Shown: positions 48,263 through 57,766, counted from the stretch's first letter. The stretch: 64,000 nucleotides of DNA from Curtobacterium sp. VKM Ac-1376 (GCF_015351025.1 NZ_JADKRV010000004.1:222321-286320), one strand, 5' to 3'. Made by a program: numbers and translations. The notes: generated by a model from the letters alone, not told the origin.

Positions 48263-49705
48263 ATGTCCGATTGGCACACACCGGGTGGGCAGCAGGGTGG
48301 GCAGACGCCGCCCGCGTCCGGACCGGCGCAGGGCGCTGGACCCCAGCCTGGAGGCCCGCCCCGCTTCTCCGTGCCGCCACCGCCCGCCACGGTGCCGAGC
48401 GGGCACGGGCCGGGTTTGCCGGGTCATGCCCGCCCGCCCGCCGGCTCGCGTCCGGTGATCCCGCTGCGCCCGCTCGGGCTCGGCGACGTGCTCGCCGGCG
48501 CGTTCACCGTCTTCCGACGGAACGCCCGCGTGCTGCTGCTGTGGAGCGTGCTGCTGAGCGGCGTGCTCGGCCTGCTCTCGACGTTGGCCAGCACCTTCGG
48601 CCAGCAGGCCCTGCAGTCGCGGATGTTCTCCGCCCTCGACGGCGGCAGCGGCGCGGAATCGGTCATCGCCGGCTCGGTCACGCTCTGGGCGCTGCTCGCC
48701 GTCGGGCTGCCGTTCCTGGCGTACCTCGGCCGTGGGTTCCTCGTGGCTCCGGTCGCCGCCGACACCGGGCAGCGGGTCCTCGGGCGCCGCGCGACCTTCC
48801 GCGGCCTGTGGGCGCTGCTCGCCGGGCGCCGTTGGCCCGTCGTCGGGTGGATGTTCGTGCAGATCGGTGCGGGACTCGTCGTCGGCATCGTCGCCGGACT
48901 CGTGTTCTTCGCCACGTTCGCCGCGATCGGCGCCGGGAACTCGAGCGCCGGTTGGTTCGTGCTGGCGCTCGTCCTGCTCGTGCTCGGGTTCGGCGTGGTC
49001 ATCACCTGGCTCGCCACGCGGTTCGTCCTGACCGTCCCGACGATCGCGCTGGAGGGCCGGTCCGTGTTCGCCGCAGCCGCGCAGTCGTGGCGGCTGACCC
49101 GCGGGGCGTTCTGGCGCACCTTCGGGATCCTGCTGCTCGTGCAGCTGATGTTCGGCTTCGCAGTGTCGATCGCCTCGGCGCCCCTCACCATCGGCGCCGT
49201 GCTCATCGGCGGCACCTTCGACCCGCTCGGGCAGACCGGTGGTTCGTCGGGCGTCGGGGTCGGAGCGACGGTCGCGATCGTCGTCGGTAGCCTGCTCGCC
49301 ATCGCGGTGCAGTGCATCACGGACGTCCTGAGCGCGTCGGTGACCACGTTCCTGGCGATCGACCGGCGGATCAGGACCGAGGCGCTCGACCAGCGGATCG
49401 CGTCGCACCTCGACACGGGGCGGCCGACCGACCCGTTCGCACCGTCGGAGCCCGTCGCCCGGCAGCCGTGGCCGCCGCAGCAGCAGCCGTGGCCGGGGCA
49501 GCAGCAGTGGTCCGGCCAGCCGGGCCCGGGGTGGCAGCCGCAGCCCGGACCGAGGCAGTCGTGGCCGACGCAGCAGCCGCCCCACCAGCAGTGGCCGACG
49601 CAGCAGCCGCAGCAGTCGTGGCCGACGCAGCAGCCGTGGTCCGGCCAGCAGCCCGAGCGACCCCGGGAGCGCCCCGGCCAGGCCCCACCGGACGGTCGCG
49701 CGTGA
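48263..49705 (+). CDS. Multi-pass membrane protein, GDPD membrane-domain-like
   Basis: A 480-residue protein. A Pro/Gly-rich cytoplasmic N-terminus (about 1-65) precedes six hydrophobic segments with LGLGDVLAGAFTVFRRNARVLL and EGRSVFAAAAQSWRLTRGAFWRTFG, a layout typical of actinobacterial proteins named for the membrane domain of glycerophosphodiester phosphodiesterase; no catalytic GDPD domain is present. The last 65 residues are Gln/Pro/Trp-rich with WPTQQP repeats. GGGGCTGAGG lies before the ATG. The stop overlaps the next start (GTGA), so it heads the DUF4129/DUF4350/MoxR/DUF58 operon. Confidence 0.8.
   Translation: MSDWHTPGGQQGGQTPPASGPAQGAGPQPGGPPRFSVPPPPATVPSGHGPGLPGHARPPAGSRPVIPLRPLGLGDVLAGAFTVFRRNARVLLLWSVLLSGVLGLLSTLASTFGQQALQSRMFSALDGGSGAESVIAGSVTLWALLAVGLPFLAYLGRGFLVAPVAADTGQRVLGRRATFRGLWALLAGRRWPVVGWMFVQIGAGLVVGIVAGLVFFATFAAIGAGNSSAGWFVLALVLLVLGFGVVITWLATRFVLTVPTIALEGRSVFAAAAQSWRLTRGAFWRTFGILLLVQLMFGFAVSIASAPLTIGAVLIGGTFDPLGQTGGSSGVGVGATVAIVVGSLLAIAVQCITDVLSASVTTFLAIDRRIRTEALDQRIASHLDTGRPTDPFAPSEPVARQPWPPQQQPWPGQQQWSGQPGPGWQPQPGPRQSWPTQQPPHQQWPTQQPQQSWPTQQPWSGQQPERPRERPGQAPPDGRA
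49561..49636 (+). repeat. In-frame tandem repeat encoding WPTQQP units
   Basis: The 19-base unit GTGGCCGACGCAGCAGCCG occurs exactly at 49561, 49591 and 49618 with spacers of 11 and 8 bases. All copies keep the reading frame. Confidence 0.9.
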
Positions 49706-50343
49706 CGGCGGTCGACCCGGACGAGGCCCGTCGGCTGCTCGAACACGAACTCGACCGGTCCGCCTACGACGGTGCGCAGCCGACGTGGTGGGACCGCGCG
49801 TCGCAGTCGTTCCTCGACTGGCTCGGGTCGCTCCGCGCCGACGGTCTGGACTCACCGGCGGCGGCCCGGACCGCGCTGGTGATCGCGATCGTGGTGCTCG
49901 TCGCCGTGATCGTGCTCGTCGTCGTCGCCCGCGGGCTCCCCCGCCGCCGCGCGCGCACCGGTGACGGCGCCACGGGTGGCGTCTTCGACGACGACGACCT
50001 GCGGTCCGCCCGGGAGCTCCTCGAGGCCGCGCAGGACGCCGCCCGCCGCGCCGACTGGTCCGCGGCGGTGCTCGACGGCTTCCGTGCGATCGCCAGAGGC
50101 CTCGGCGAACGCGACCTGGTCCCCGACGTCCCCGGTGCCACGGCCCGCACCATCGCGAGCCGCGGCGCCCTGCCGTTCCCGGCGGCAGCCGGTGCCCTCG
50201 ACGACGCCGCGAGCACGTTCGACGCCGTCCGGTACCTCGGCGCCGCGGCCGACACGGCCACCGCACGCCGGGTGCTCGACACCGAGCGCGACGTGCGCCA
50301 GGCACGCCCGGCCCGGTCCGGTGAGCCGGTGGGCCCGGCATGA
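49702..50343 (+). CDS. DUF4129 domain membrane protein
   Basis: A 213-residue protein from GTG 49702 (VTAVDPDEARRLLEHELDRS). One transmembrane helix (about 52-75) precedes the DUF4129 domain (DLRSARELLEAAQDAARRADWSAAVLDGFRAIARGL, then RTIASRGALPFPAA). Such proteins sit in MoxR-DUF58 operons and often beside transglutaminase-like proteins; the function is unknown. Start and stop codons overlap both neighbours by four bases, indicating translational coupling. Confidence 0.85.
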   Translation: MTAVDPDEARRLLEHELDRSAYDGAQPTWWDRASQSFLDWLGSLRADGLDSPAAARTALVIAIVVLVAVIVLVVVARGLPRRRARTGDGATGGVFDDDDLRSARELLEAAQDAARRADWSAAVLDGFRAIARGLGERDLVPDVPGATARTIASRGALPFPAAAGALDDAASTFDAVRYLGAAADTATARRVLDTERDVRQARPARSGEPVGPA

Positions 50344-51557
50344 CCACCGACACCGCGGTCCGCCCCGCAGCCGGTCCGACTGAGCGCGGAGGCCGCCGAA
50401 CCCGGATCGGCTTCTGGGTCGCGATCGCCCTGGTCGGCGTGGTCCTCGCCGTCCTGACGGCGGTCGTGCAGGGAACCGACCGGACCGCACCACGACCGCT
50501 CGACCCGACCTCGACGACCGCCAGCGGTTCCGCCGCCCTGGTCCGTGTGCTCGAGCAACGAGGCACGGCCGTCCGGATCACCGACACCGCGGACGGGATC
50601 GACGGCGGAACTGTGTTCGTCGACGACTCCGCCGGGGTCCTCGACCCGGACGTCGCCGCACGGATCGCCCGGACGGCCCGACACGTCGTGCTCGTCAGCA
50701 CCAGCGGCGCCGGGTTGGAGGGGCTCGGGCTCGACGTCGAACCGGCGACGCCGGTCGACGGCGGCGCGACCGTTTCGACCGGCTCCTGCGCGATCCCGGC
50801 TGCTGCATCGGCGCGACGCGTGTCGAGCGGCGGGTCCGGCTACACCGTCCCCGACGGCGGAGCCGACCGCTGCGCACCCACGGGGACCGGCGCCGATGGC
50901 GTCTGGGGACTCGTCCGCACCGAGACCCCGGCCGGGGACGTCACCCTGCTGGGCACGACCGACGCGCTGCGGAACGACACGATCGCCACGGCCGGCAACG
51001 CCGCGCTCGCCCTCGGCCTGCTCGGCGCCGACGAGCGGCTGACCTGGTACACCCCGGCGGTCGGCACCCCCGACGCCGCCCCGACCCTCGGCGAGCTCGC
51101 GCCGCCGTGGGTGCCGAGCGCCCTCGCCCTCCTCGCCCTGGTGGCCGTGGCCGCCGGTGTCTGGCGCGGACGACGACTCGGGCCGCTGGTCGTCGAGCGG
51201 ATGCCCGTCGTGGTCCGCGCCGCCGAGACCACCGAGGGTCGCGCCCGGATGTACGCCCGGACCCGTGACCGGACGCACGCGCTGGACACGCTCCGCGTCG
51301 CCGCGGTCCGGCGGATCGGTCGCCTGCTCGGCCTCCCCCGATCGGCCCACGTCGACGAGGTCGTCCGCGCGGCGGCCCAGGCGACCGGCATCCCGCACCC
51401 CCGCGTCGGTGCCGTGCTCGTCGGCGGGACCACCGACGACGACCGTGCGCTCGTCGACGGCACCGCGGCGCTCGACGACCTCGAACGCGCCGTCCGCCGC
51501 GCCACCGCCGGCGACCGCACCACCACCGACCCCGACCGACCAGGAGCACGACCGTGA
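50340..51557 (+). CDS. DUF4350 domain membrane protein
   Basis: A 405-residue protein: an N-terminal helix (about 24-43), an extracellular domain with SGSAALVRVLEQRGTAVRITD and TVFVDDSAGVLDPDVAARI typical of DUF4350, a second helix (about 258-277, VPSALALLALVAVAAGVW) and a cytoplasmic tail with YARTRDRTHALDTLRVAAVRRIGRLLGLP. DUF4350 proteins are standing members of actinobacterial MoxR/DUF58 operons and have no assigned activity. It overlaps the upstream stop (ATGA) and the moxR start (GTGA). Confidence 0.87.
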   Translation: MTTDTAVRPAAGPTERGGRRTRIGFWVAIALVGVVLAVLTAVVQGTDRTAPRPLDPTSTTASGSAALVRVLEQRGTAVRITDTADGIDGGTVFVDDSAGVLDPDVAARIARTARHVVLVSTSGAGLEGLGLDVEPATPVDGGATVSTGSCAIPAAASARRVSSGGSGYTVPDGGADRCAPTGTGADGVWGLVRTETPAGDVTLLGTTDALRNDTIATAGNAALALGLLGADERLTWYTPAVGTPDAAPTLGELAPPWVPSALALLALVAVAAGVWRGRRLGPLVVERMPVVVRAAETTEGRARMYARTRDRTHALDTLRVAAVRRIGRLLGLPRSAHVDEVVRAAAQATGIPHPRVGAVLVGGTTDDDRALVDGTAALDDLERAVRRATAGDRTTTDPDRPGARP

Positions 51558-52585
51558 CCGACCTGCCCCCTGCCACGACCGAGCACGACCGTGCCCAGCA
51601 CGGCGCACCCACCACGATCCCGTCCGCCCCGGCCGACGCCGACCTGCGGGACGCGTTCGGGCGGGTCCGAACGGAGGTCGCGAAGGCCGTCGTCGGCCAG
51701 GAGGGCGCGGTCTCCGGCATGATCGTCGGACTCCTCGCGCAGGGGCACGTGCTGCTCGAGGGCGTGCCCGGCGTCGCGAAGACGCTGCTCGTCCGGAGCC
51801 TCGCCGCCGCGATGTCGCTCGACACGAAGCGCATCCAGTTCACCCCGGACCTGATGCCCGGGGACGTCACCGGTTCGCTCGTCTACGACGCGTCGACCGG
51901 CACGTTCCCGTTCCGCGAGGGACCCGTGTTCACGAACGTGCTGCTCGCCGACGAGGTGAACCGCACGCCGCCGAAGACGCAGTCGGCCCTGCTCGAGGCG
52001 ATGGAGGAACGCCAGGTCAGCGTGGACGGCGACGCCCGCCCGCTGCCCGATCCCTTCTTCGTCGCCGCGACCATGAACCCGATCGAGTTCGAGGGCACCT
52101 ACACGCTGCCCGAGGCGCAGCTCGACCGCTTCCTGATGAAGCTGACGCTCGACATCCCGCCGCGCGACGTCGAGTGGCAGATCCTGCGCCGCCACGCCGA
52201 CGGGTTCGTACCGCGCGACGTCCGCTCCGCCGGCATCACCCCGGTGGTCGGCGTCGACGAGGTCGTCCGTGCGCAGCGCGCCGTCCGCGCCGTCGGCGCC
52301 CGCGACGACGTCCTCGCGTACGTCGTCGACCTCGCCCGCGCCACCCGCCAGGCGCCGTCCGTCCGCGTCGGCGTCAGCCCCCGCGGTGCCACGGCGCTCC
52401 TCGCCGCCGCCAAGGCGTGGGCGTGGCTCACCGGCTACGACGCCATCACGCCGGACCACGTGCAGGCCATGACCCTGCCGGTCTGGCGACACCGGCTGCG
52501 GGTCGCCGCCGATGCCGAGCTCGAGGGCGTCGGCGCGGACGGCGTGCTGCAGCAGGTGCTCGAGCAGGTGCGGGTGCCGATCTAG
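51554..52585 (+). CDS. MoxR family AAA+ ATPase
   Basis: A 343-residue ATPase. Walker A is EGVPGVAKTLLV (69-80), Walker B is LLADEVNRTPPKTQSAL (about 130-146) and the sensor-1 asparagine is in ATMNPIEFEGTYTLPEAQ. The C-terminal lid contains SVRVGVSPRGATALLAAAKAWAW. MoxR proteins act as chaperone-like ATPases that mature partner complexes, often the VWA or DUF58 protein encoded next to them, as here. GTG 51554 overlaps the DUF4350 stop; its own stop shares a base with the DUF58 start. Confidence 0.93.
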   Translation: MTDLPPATTEHDRAQHGAPTTIPSAPADADLRDAFGRVRTEVAKAVVGQEGAVSGMIVGLLAQGHVLLEGVPGVAKTLLVRSLAAAMSLDTKRIQFTPDLMPGDVTGSLVYDASTGTFPFREGPVFTNVLLADEVNRTPPKTQSALLEAMEERQVSVDGDARPLPDPFFVAATMNPIEFEGTYTLPEAQLDRFLMKLTLDIPPRDVEWQILRRHADGFVPRDVRSAGITPVVGVDEVVRAQRAVRAVGARDDVLAYVVDLARATRQAPSVRVGVSPRGATALLAAAKAWAWLTGYDAITPDHVQAMTLPVWRHRLRVAADAELEGVGADGVLQQVLEQVRVPI

Positions 52586-53937
52586 TGGCGGTCTCCGGCC
52601 GGTTCGTCGCGCTCCTCGCCGCCGCGATCGTGCCCACCGTGCTGCTCGCCAGCGGGTGGGCCGGTCTCGCGTGGGTCGGGGTCGTGCTGCTCGCCGCGGT
52701 GCTCGACGTCCTGCTCGCCGCCGACCTCCGGCAGGTGCGGGTGGACCGACGGATGCCGCGGCTCGCGCGACGCGACAGCACCGCGGACGGCACGCTCGTG
52801 CTCGCGAACGACGGTTCCCGCACGGTGCGCGGCGTGGTCCGCGACATGTGGGAGCCGTCTGCTGGGCACCTCCCCCGCCGGATCCGGATGACCGTCCCCG
52901 GCGGGGAGCGGCGAACAGCACGGATGCGGTTCACTCCGTTCCGGCGCGGCCGACGAGGGACCGCCGGCGTCGCGGTGCGCGCGTTCGGGCCCCTCGGGCT
53001 CGCCGCACGGCAACGCGTGCTGCCGGCGCCCGGTGAACTCGTGGTGACGCCGCCGTTCCGCTCGCGGCGACACCTGCCGTCACGGCTGGCGCGGCTCCGG
53101 GAGCTCGACGGCGAGACCACACTGCAGCTCCGGGGGCACGGCACCGAGTTCGACTCGCTGCGCGACTACGTGCGCGGCGACGACGTCCGCTCGATCGACT
53201 GGCGCGCGACCGCCCGACGGCAGGACCTCGTCGTCCGCACGTGGCGTCCGGAGCGCGACCGCCGGGTCGTCATCGTCGTCGACGCCGGACGCGCCGGCGC
53301 CGGACGGGTCGACGACGAACCCCGGCTCGACACCTGCATCGAGTCGGCGCTGCTCCTCGGCGCGCTCGCGGCCGCGGCGGGCGACCGGGTCGACCTGGTG
53401 GTCCTCGACGACGGCGTCCACGACCGCGTGCACGGCGCCACCCGCGCCGACGTCGTGCAGCGCTTCGGCGAGGCGCTGGCGATGGCCGAACCCGGGCTCG
53501 CCGCGACCGACTGGGACGCGGTGCCGGGGGTCGTCGACTCCGTCACGACCTCGCGCGCGCTGGTCGTGCTCGCCTCCAGCCTCGACTCGGTCGGCGCCTC
53601 GGGCGACCTGCTCGCGGTGCTGCCCCGCCTCACCCGACGGCACGCGGTCATCGTGACGAGCATCGAAGACCCGGCGGTGCAGCGGATGGCGCGCGGCGGG
53701 CCGGACGCGAGCACCGCGATCCGGACCGCGCGTGGCGGACGGGTGCCGGGCCTCCCGACCGGCGCGGAGCGCGACGTGTACCGGCGCGCCGCCGCGGAAC
53801 GCACCCTGCTCGACGCCGACGGCGCGGCCGACGTCGCACGCCGGTCCGGCGCTGAGGTCGTGCGCGGCACGCCGCAGGACGTGCCGCCCCTCGTCGCCGA
53901 CGCGTACATCCGCGCGAAGGCCTCCGGGCGGCTCTGA
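52585..53937 (+). CDS. DUF58 domain protein
   Basis: A 450-residue protein from GTG 52585. Two N-terminal hydrophobic segments (about 5-45, FVALLAAAIVPTVLLASGWA) anchor a beta-rich region, followed by the DUF58 signature RDYVRGDDVRSIDWRATARR and a VWA-like half with VVIVVDAGRAG and DRVDLVVLDD. DUF58 proteins are the usual clients of the neighbouring MoxR ATPase. Longer upstream readings in this frame run through moxR in the wrong phase. It ends 13 bases before the convergent SpoIIM-like gene. Confidence 0.9.
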   Translation: MAVSGRFVALLAAAIVPTVLLASGWAGLAWVGVVLLAAVLDVLLAADLRQVRVDRRMPRLARRDSTADGTLVLANDGSRTVRGVVRDMWEPSAGHLPRRIRMTVPGGERRTARMRFTPFRRGRRGTAGVAVRAFGPLGLAARQRVLPAPGELVVTPPFRSRRHLPSRLARLRELDGETTLQLRGHGTEFDSLRDYVRGDDVRSIDWRATARRQDLVVRTWRPERDRRVVIVVDAGRAGAGRVDDEPRLDTCIESALLLGALAAAAGDRVDLVVLDDGVHDRVHGATRADVVQRFGEALAMAEPGLAATDWDAVPGVVDSVTTSRALVVLASSLDSVGASGDLLAVLPRLTRRHAVIVTSIEDPAVQRMARGGPDASTAIRTARGGRVPGLPTGAERDVYRRAAAERTLLDADGAADVARRSGAEVVRGTPQDVPPLVADAYIRAKASGRL

Positions 53938-53950
53938 CCCCGGACGGACG

Positions 53951-54949
53951 CTACCCGGCGACCAGGGCGGTGGAGCCGCGCTCGAACTCGTCGAGGTCGC
54001 CGCGCTCCCCCGCGCGGTGGGCACGACCGCCGAGCACCCACTGGTAGGCCAGCACGGCGACGAGTGCCACCGTGCCGATGCCGATCTTGATCGGCCACGG
54101 CCAGTCCTGACGGGTGACCGTGCCCTCGACGATGCCGGAGAGCAGCAGCGTCATCGTCAGACCGATCGCGATGGTGATGAGCGCGCGCCCGTCCTCGGCG
54201 AGGGCCTGTGCGCGGGTGCGACCGGAGCCGGGGGCAACCCACGACCAGAAGATCATCAGGCCCGCACCGCCGGCGAGGAACACCGAGTACAGCTCGAGCT
54301 GCCCGTGCGGGGAGATGTAGAGGAAGAAGTCGGCCAAACGGCCCTGCGAGTGCATGATCGCGGCGGACACCCCGAGGCTGACGGCGTTCTGCATGATCGA
54401 GAACGGCACGAAGACCCCGGTGATGCCGAACGCCACCATGGTCGCGGCGATGTAGGCGTTGTTCGTCCACACCTGGGCGGTGAACGCCCCGAGACCGCGG
54501 TCGGAGTAGTAGTCGACGAAGTCCTGCGTGGCGTACTGGCGGAGCGCCTCCGGTGTTCCGAAGGTCGCGGTCGCACCGGGGGTCGTCGTGATCCACACCG
54601 CGACGATCGCGCCGATCGCCACCGTGGCGAGTGCGACCCAGATCGTCACCCAGCGGATCCGGTACAGCGCCGCGGGGAGCTGCCGGGTGAAGAAGACCGC
54701 GGCCGCGGTGAGCGGGTCGACGGGGGTGCCGGTGAACCGCAGACGTGCGCGGAACAGCGTGAGCGACAGGCGGTCACCCGTCGCGGTGCGTGGTGCGGCG
54801 CCCCGGATGCGGGCGAGGTCGGTCGCGGCCTCCTGGTACCCGGCGAGGAGCCGATCGACGTCGGCACCGGACCGGTGCCGAGCACGCGCCAGCCGGTCGA
54901 GCTCCTGCCATCGGTCGCGGTGCACCTCGGCGTAGGCGTCCAGGTCCAC
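53951..54949 (-). CDS. SpoIIM-like membrane protein
   Basis: A 332-residue protein of the stage II sporulation protein M family (COG1300), here in a non-sporulating lineage. A basic cytoplasmic N-terminal domain (about 1-95, VHRDRWQELDRLARARHRSG) is followed by about six membrane segments, with FVPFSIMQNAVSLGVSAAIMHSQGR and YISPHGQLELYSVFLAGGAGL as typical motifs. Such genes commonly pair with an RDD protein gene and a MoxR operon, as here. GTG 54949 follows GAGGGGG. Confidence 0.88.
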   Translation of the reverse strand: MDLDAYAEVHRDRWQELDRLARARHRSGADVDRLLAGYQEAATDLARIRGAAPRTATGDRLSLTLFRARLRFTGTPVDPLTAAAVFFTRQLPAALYRIRWVTIWVALATVAIGAIVAVWITTTPGATATFGTPEALRQYATQDFVDYYSDRGLGAFTAQVWTNNAYIAATMVAFGITGVFVPFSIMQNAVSLGVSAAIMHSQGRLADFFLYISPHGQLELYSVFLAGGAGLMIFWSWVAPGSGRTRAQALAEDGRALITIAIGLTMTLLLSGIVEGTVTRQDWPWPIKIGIGTVALVAVLAYQWVLGGRAHRAGERGDLDEFERGSTALVAG

Positions 54950-54979
54950 GTGTTCCCCCTCGTGTCGGCCGACTTCCGA

Positions 54980-54985
54980 CAGAAT
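54980..54985 (+). promoter_or_regulatory. -10 box of the RDD gene, leaderless geometry
   Basis: CAGAAT, six bases before the ATG at 54992; weaker than the other boxes (no T at the first position). Confidence 0.4.
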
Positions 54986-54991
54986 GATCGC

Positions 54992-55861
54992 ATGCCGAAG
55001 CCCCGCACGACGCGCGACCTCGCCGACGCCCGGTTCTCCCGCGAACTCGACGAGACCTCCGACGAACTCGTCGTCGGCGAAGCGGTCGCGCTCGACGTGC
55101 AGCCGGCCGGTCTCGTGCTCCGGCTCGCGGCGGCGCTGCTCGACGGGCTGTGCGTGCTCGTCCTCTTCGTCCTCGCGCTGTTCGGGGTGTCGCGACTGTG
55201 GCCACGAGGACTCGACCCGGCATGGGGCGCGGCGCTGGACATCGCGCTGCTCGTGGTGGTGCTCGTGCTCGTGCCGGCCGCGGTCGAGACCGTGACGCGC
55301 GGCCGGAGCGTCGGACGGTTCGCCACGGGGACCAGGGTCGTCCGCCTCGACGGCGGGGCGATCGGCTTCCGGCACGCCTTCACACGCTCGCTCGTCGGTC
55401 TGTTCGAGCTCTGGATGACCTTCGGCTCGGTCGCGTTGCTCGTCGCCCTGTTCGGCTCCAGGCCGCGTCGGCTGGGCGACCTGCTCGCGGGCACGATCGT
55501 GCAGCACGAACGCCTGCCGAAGCACCGGGACCCCGAGGTGCTGCTGCCGCCGGAGCTGACGGCCTGGGCCGAGGTCGCGGACGTCCCGGCGCTGCCGCAG
55601 CGGCTCGAGAACCGGCTCGGCGCGTTCTTCCGCGGGGCTGCCGTCATGCGCCCCGAACTCCGCGAGGCGGCGGCGCAGTCCCTGGCGGCCGACGTCTCCG
55701 CGTTCGCGCACCCGGTGCCGCCCGTGCCGCCCGAGGTGTTCCTGGCAGGGGTCGTGGTGCTGCGGCGACGACGGGACGTGCGGGCGCTGCGCTCACGGAG
55801 CGAGTTGCTCACCGCCGCGGGTGCGACGGCGTCGGCACGACCTCCGGGCTTTCCGCGCTGA
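54992..55861 (+). CDS. RDD family membrane protein
   Basis: A 289-residue RDD protein divergent from the SpoIIM-like gene. The RDD domain (about 35-170) has GLVLRLAAALLDGLCVLVLF, a second and third hydrophobic segment, and GSRPRRLGDLLAGTIV with the final Arg/Asp motif. A soluble tail (about 175-289) carries PPELTAWAEVADVPALPQRLENRLGAFF. In actinobacteria this RDD/SpoIIM pair regularly flanks the DUF58/MoxR operon; function is unknown. Confidence 0.88.
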   Translation: MPKPRTTRDLADARFSRELDETSDELVVGEAVALDVQPAGLVLRLAAALLDGLCVLVLFVLALFGVSRLWPRGLDPAWGAALDIALLVVVLVLVPAAVETVTRGRSVGRFATGTRVVRLDGGAIGFRHAFTRSLVGLFELWMTFGSVALLVALFGSRPRRLGDLLAGTIVQHERLPKHRDPEVLLPPELTAWAEVADVPALPQRLENRLGAFFRGAAVMRPELREAAAQSLAADVSAFAHPVPPVPPEVFLAGVVVLRRRRDVRALRSRSELLTAAGATASARPPGFPR

Positions 55862-55907
55862 CGGCGCGCGGCCGCTCACGCCCCGTCACCTGCCCGCCCG
55901 CTGCAAC

Positions 55908-57386
55908 TCAGTAGCGGTAGTGGTCCGGCTTGAAGGGGCCCTCGACCGGCACGCCGATGTACGCGGCCTGCTCGGGGCCCAGCGACGTCAGCTGCACCCC
56001 GAGGGCGTCGAGGTGCAGCCGGGCGACCTTCTCGTCCAGGTGCTTCGGCAGCACGTACACGCCGGTCGGGTACTGGTCGCGACGGGTGTGCAGCTCGATC
56101 TGCGCGAGCACCTGGTTCGTGAACGAGTTGCTCATCACGAACGACGGGTGTCCGGTCGCGTTGCCGAGGTTCATCAGCCGCCCCTCGGACAGGACCAGGA
56201 TCGAGCGACCGGTCGGCAGGCGCCACTCGTGCACCTGCGGCTTGATCTCGACCTTCTCGACGCCGGGCAGCGCCTCGAGCCCCGCCATGTCGATCTCGTT
56301 GTCGAAGTGGCCCACGTTCGCCACGATCGCCAGGTGCTTCAGCCCGAGCATCTCCTCGACGCCCACGACACCGAGGTTGCCCGTGCAGGTGACCACCATG
56401 TCGACGGTGCCCACGACGTCGGCGAGACGCGCCACCTGGTAGCCGTCCATCGCGGCCTGCAGCGCGCAGATCGGGTCGACCTCGCTGATGATGACGCGGG
56501 CGCCCTGCCCGCGCAGAGCCTCGGCCGCACCCTTGCCGACGTCGCCGTAGCCGACGACGAAGGCGACCTTGCCGCCGATCAGGACGTCGGTCGCACGGTT
56601 CAGGCCGTCGGGCAGCGAGTGCCGGATGCCGTACTTGTTGTCGAACTTCGACTTGGTGACCGAGTCGTTGACGTTGATCGCGGGGAACTTCAGCGCGCCG
56701 TTCCGGAACAGCTCGTACAGGCGGTGGACGCCCGTCGTGGTCTCCTCGGTGACGCCCTCGATGTCGGCGGCGATCCGGGTCCAGCGGTCCGACGAGGTCT
56801 CGAGCGACCGCGCGACGGTGTCGAGCACGATCCTCCACTCGGCACTCGCGTCCGGCTCGGCCACCGGGGCGGCGCCGGCGGCTTCGGCGTCGGCACCGGT
56901 GTGCACGAGCATCGTCGCGTCACCGCCGTCGTCGAGGATCAGGTTCGGGCCCGTCCAGGACGCGCCGTCGGCAGCCGCCTCGTCGCTCCAGTCGAAGATG
57001 CGGCTGGTGCACCACCAGTACTCCTCGAGCGTCTCGCTCTTCCACGCGAACACCGGGACGCCGGCGGGGGCGTCGGGGGTGCCGCTCGGTCCCACGGCGA
57101 CGGCGGCAGCCGCCTCGTCCTGCGTCGAGAAGATGTTGCAGCTCGCCCAGCGGACGCGCGCACCGAGTGCGACGAGGGTCTCGATGAGCACCGCGGTCTG
57201 CACCGTCATGTGCAGTGATCCGGCGATGCGCGCGCCCGCCAGCGGCTGCGCCTCGCCGAACTCGTCGCGCAGGGACATCAGCCCGGGCATCTCGTTCTCG
57301 GCGAGGCGGATCTGGTGACGGCCCGCCTCCGCGAGGGTGAGGTCGGCGACGCGGTACGGTGCTGCGATCTGGGCTTCGGTGGGCAT
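55908..57386 (-). CDS. ahcY: Adenosylhomocysteinase
   Basis: A 492-residue S-adenosylhomocysteine hydrolase that splits SAH to adenosine and homocysteine, keeping the methyl cycle running. The NAD-binding motif is [20 protein letters not shown], the substrate site includes [15 protein letters not shown], and the C-terminal DHYRY ends the chain as expected. It has the approximately 40-residue insertion (about 145-190) typical of the longer bacterial form. A second ATG (57392) lies two codons upstream; 57386 was chosen because AAGACT ends seven bases before it, the local leaderless pattern. It converges on the RDD gene. Confidence 0.95.
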   Translation of the reverse strand: MPTEAQIAAPYRVADLTLAEAGRHQIRLAENEMPGLMSLRDEFGEAQPLAGARIAGSLHMTVQTAVLIETLVALGARVRWASCNIFSTQDEAAAAVAVGPSGTPDAPAGVPVFAWKSETLEEYWWCTSRIFDWSDEAAADGASWTGPNLILDDGGDATMLVHTGADAEAAGAAPVAEPDASAEWRIVLDTVARSLETSSDRWTRIAADIEGVTEETTTGVHRLYELFRNGALKFPAINVNDSVTKSKFDNKYGIRHSLPDGLNRATDVLIGGKVAFVVGYGDVGKGAAEALRGQGARVIISEVDPICALQAAMDGYQVARLADVVGTVDMVVTCTGNLGVVGVEEMLGLKHLAIVANVGHFDNEIDMAGLEALPGVEKVEIKPQVHEWRLPTGRSILVLSEGRLMNLGNATGHPSFVMSNSFTNQVLAQIELHTRRDQYPTGVYVLPKHLDEKVARLHLDALGVQLTSLGPEQAAYIGVPVEGPFKPDHYRY

Positions 57387-57491
57387 GCGCATCAGTCTTC
57401 CATGCCGGGAGGCGCGGACCCCGAGCCGATTCCGGCCACGCTCCACGGGCCTCCCGTGTCGACCCCCGCGGTGCGTCGCGGACGCGACCCG

Positions 57492-57707
57492 TCAGTCCGC
57501 GTCGCGCGGCAGCGGCTCGCGCCGCACCACCTGCCACCCGCCCGGCACGCGCAGGGACGCAGCGTGCCGCGCGCAGAGGTCGTACCCGTGCGGCTCGACA
57601 CGGGTCGAGAGCGGACCGATCACGACCATGGAGTCGGCGTAGTCGTACGTCAGGGTCGACGAGGCGCTGTTGGCACACGCCACCTTGCTGCAGATCCGCA
57701 CGTCCAT
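57492..57707 (-). CDS. DUF3499 family protein
   Basis: A 71-residue protein starting MDVRICSKVACANSASSTL. Conserved C6, C11, C45 and H48 (DLCARHA) suggest a zinc site, and YDYADSMVVIGPL and EPHGYDLCARHA match the actinobacterial DUF3499 family (Rv3258c). It is divergent from the metallopeptidase-like gene, the same pair as Rv3258c-Rv3259. Function is unknown. TAGGCT lies ten bases upstream of the ATG. Confidence 0.87.
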   Translation of the reverse strand: MDVRICSKVACANSASSTLTYDYADSMVVIGPLSTRVEPHGYDLCARHAASLRVPGGWQVVRREPLPRDAD

Positions 57708-57754
57708 GTCGTCAGGGAGCCTAGCGGAGCGCTCGGCACGCATCCGTCCGCGCG

Positions 57755-57760
57755 TACGAT
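57755..57760 (+). promoter_or_regulatory. -10 box of the metallopeptidase-like gene, leaderless geometry
   Basis: TACGAT, six bases before the ATG at 57767. Confidence 0.55.
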
Positions 57761-57766
57761 GTGGGG

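Noticed and set aside
47438..50701. A long leftward extension of mtrA to 1087 codons
   Set aside because: The extra part lies antisense to the genes from 48263 to 50701; mtrA has a clear ATG at 48112 with the conserved MTPRILVVDDD start.
53951..54949. SpoIIM-like gene as evidence of sporulation
   Set aside because: COG1300 proteins are widespread in non-sporulating actinobacteria; no other sporulation gene was seen and WhiB2 alone does not imply sporulation.
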